Origin: Sipunculus nudus
Lineage: Eukaryota > Annelida > Sipuncula > Golfingiida > Sipunculidae
DNA: 64,000 nt
NCBI GenBank assembly: GCA_026874595.1
Contig: JAPPUL010000068.1
Location: forward strand, 879,001-943,000
Direction of reading: 5' to 3'
Below the pieces are notes generated by a model that saw only the letters and a list, made by a program, of their open reading frames with translations, made no database searches and was not told the origin of the DNA. The number at the start of each line of letters is the position of its first letter. The first letter of the stretch is position 1. Shown in pieces: positions 62,740-64,000 of this stretch. The translations under genes were made by a program, and so were the position numbers.

Positions 62740-64000
62740 ATGGCTTTTAAACCTTTTTTTTACTATCTTTTGCTTAGCTTTAATTTTGCTTTTGTCGCTT
62801 TTTCTTGCTTCTTTTCTTTCGTCGCTTGCGATAAAAAGGATGTCTCCTTCTCCAAAAGTAAGCTCACTGTCAATATCATGACCTCCCCTATCTCTACAAA
62901 ACAAAATCTCCTAAATCCCAAGCCCAAAAAACATTCTACTACTACCTCCCCAGTAATACAAAATAACAAAAGTGATAGCTCTTTTTCTAAATCTTATATG
63001 TCTAAGATTTATAACTCATACGATTCTAATAAAAAAACAACCTCTCATAAGTTCCTTAACCATAATAAGGCTTTTAATTCGCAAAAAGTTTTCTTCGACA
63101 AAAACTCTATCGCTTACATCGCTCCAAACAGAAACTTCTTAAGCATTACTAACATCCATTCCAAGAATTCCCTTATCATAGGTCAAAATATTAACTTCTC
63201 TTTTAAAGTTAACTTCAAAGACAACGACAACAGCACCAACATCCATGCCAAAACCGTTCATTTTCCTTTTAACCTCATTTACCATTGCTCTGTTGATTCC
63301 AACGGAGACTTCTATGTACTCGATTTACAAAGTTCTACAAACCATTCCAAGCCTAACTTAAACCAAAAAAACAATAGCGTTAGGCATAACTACAATAATA
63401 GCTTAATTATTCTCAAGTTTAATAAGCATGGTAAACTCATTTTTAAAATCGGTAAGTCTGGTAAAATCAATAATACTTCTAATATCCCTCATTCTCTCGC
63501 CTTTAACGACCAAGGCGCTTTGTACCTCCTTTATACTGATAATAACAACTATCTTTATCTGCTCTTCAAAGACTTTAAACAAAATAATATTAGGCCTTTT
63601 AATCTATTCGTTTTTGACCACCTCGGGCAGCTGCTTTCTTATAAGAAAAATGTCTCTTCCATTATCCCTTCTGTTCAAGGATATTCTCTTTCTATTGAAG
63701 ATATCAAAATAAGCCCTCTTACCAAAAAACTCGTCTTTCTTGTCGCTTATTATCCTCAGGATAGGCAAAATTCTAAAGAAAAATATCTTCCCGCTTTTAA
63801 ACGTATTTATTCTTTGAATATCGACCTTGATAACTTCTTGCGAAATAAGCTTAAGCCGATTTTAACTTTAAGAAAAGATTTTGAAATCGATAGCTCCATT
63901 TTCGGTATTACTGCTAAGAACAATATTTTCCTTTACTCGCCTAATAAGTTCTCTTACAATAACCAAAATTTTATGTATAACTACTTCTTCAACATAATTA
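62740..64000 (+). CDS. Lipoprotein with beta-propeller/NHL-like repeats, 3'-truncated by window edge
   Basis: From ATG 62740 the frame is open to base 64000, at least 420 codons. The signal peptide ends FFSFVAC, a lipobox with Cys30, so a lipoprotein. The mature part has an Asn/Ser/Lys-rich linker (30-110), then repeated blocks (about 110-400) of the type GDFYVLDL, LIILKFNKHGKLIFKIGKSGKI and SLAFNDQGALYLLYT, which resemble NHL or six-bladed propeller repeats, a plan seen in spirochaetal surface lipoproteins. Third positions favour C/T, as in other plus-strand genes of C-rich blocks. Partner unknown. Confidence 0.8.
   Translation, partial: MAFKPFFYYLLLSFNFAFVAFSCFFSFVACDKKDVSFSKSKLTVNIMTSPISTKQNLLNPKPKKHSTTTSPVIQNNKSDSSFSKSYMSKIYNSYDSNKKTTSHKFLNHNKAFNSQKVFFDKNSIAYIAPNRNFLSITNIHSKNSLIIGQNINFSFKVNFKDNDNSTNIHAKTVHFPFNLIYHCSVDSNGDFYVLDLQSSTNHSKPNLNQKNNSVRHNYNNSLIILKFNKHGKLIFKIGKSGKINNTSNIPHSLAFNDQGALYLLYTDNNNYLYLLFKDFKQNNIRPFNLFVFDHLGQLLSYKKNVSSIIPSVQGYSLSIEDIKISPLTKKLVFLVAYYPQDRQNSKEKYLPAFKRIYSLNIDLDNFLRNKLKPILTLRKDFEIDSSIFGITAKNNIFLYSPNKFSYNNQNFMYNYFFNII

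Overview
The window is 64 kb of AT-rich bacterial chromosome, densely packed with about 55 protein genes. I found no rRNA, tRNA or CRISPR. The gene content suggests a Gram-negative, motile, chemotactic and respiring bacterium. A spirochaete or a spirochaete-like lineage is my best guess: a methyl-accepting chemotaxis protein, a receiver-PilZ protein, several spirochaete-type conserved hypotheticals and a lipoprotein that looks like an NHL/beta-propeller surface protein. The aromatic-amino-acid/rpsA gene order also resembles Deltaproteobacteria, so the assignment stays tentative (about 50%).

Layout. 1-3.5 kb: partial conserved hypothetical, MerR-type regulator and secreted proteins. 3.6-9.2 kb: FetAB-type ABC exporter pair, peptidoglycan amidase-like protein, radical SAM protein and DsrE-like protein. 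10.3-18.3 kb: a self-contained catabolic island made of a decayed gene, a FadR-type GntR regulator with a visible operator, a TRAP transporter (P, Q, M), a thiolase, an acyl-CoA ligase and an SDR. This set would import an organic acid, activate it to a CoA thioester and process it. 18.4-27.2 kb: chemoreceptor, AcuI/YhdH-type reductase, PcrA/UvrD helicase, probable RNA polymerase omega subunit, a perfect tandem duplication of a glycosyltransferase gene with one swapped 100-bp cassette, and a thiamine-binding protein. 27.3-41 kb (mostly minus strand): ferredoxin, orphan RnfC, TsaD, epimerase, NeuB-type sialic/legionaminic acid synthase, DapB, HemA and the system II cytochrome c maturation proteins CcsA and ResB. 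41.2-47.6 kb: RibH, peroxiredoxin, ferredoxin-like protein, IspH, STAS protein, HisD and a short SDR. 47.7-55 kb (minus): PheA-AroF-TyrA-RpsA-TPR-DUF4328. 55.1-64 kb: receiver-PilZ protein, CPBP protease, ABC exporter, DUF2064 nucleotidyltransferase-like protein carrying a near-consensus parS site in its 3' end, HEAT-like secreted protein, and a lipoprotein running off the window end.

Three properties run across the window. First, short perfect tandem duplications (units of 8-31 bp, 2-7 copies) sit at many gene boundaries and in several cases create the start codon or contain the stop codon. Second, the + strand switches between C-rich and G-rich blocks of several kb, and genes lying against the local direction take on the local base bias. 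Third, convergent genes commonly overlap at their 3' ends, sometimes sharing the same four-base stop. The most striking single locus is the tandem glycosyltransferase pair at 24.4-26.8 kb.
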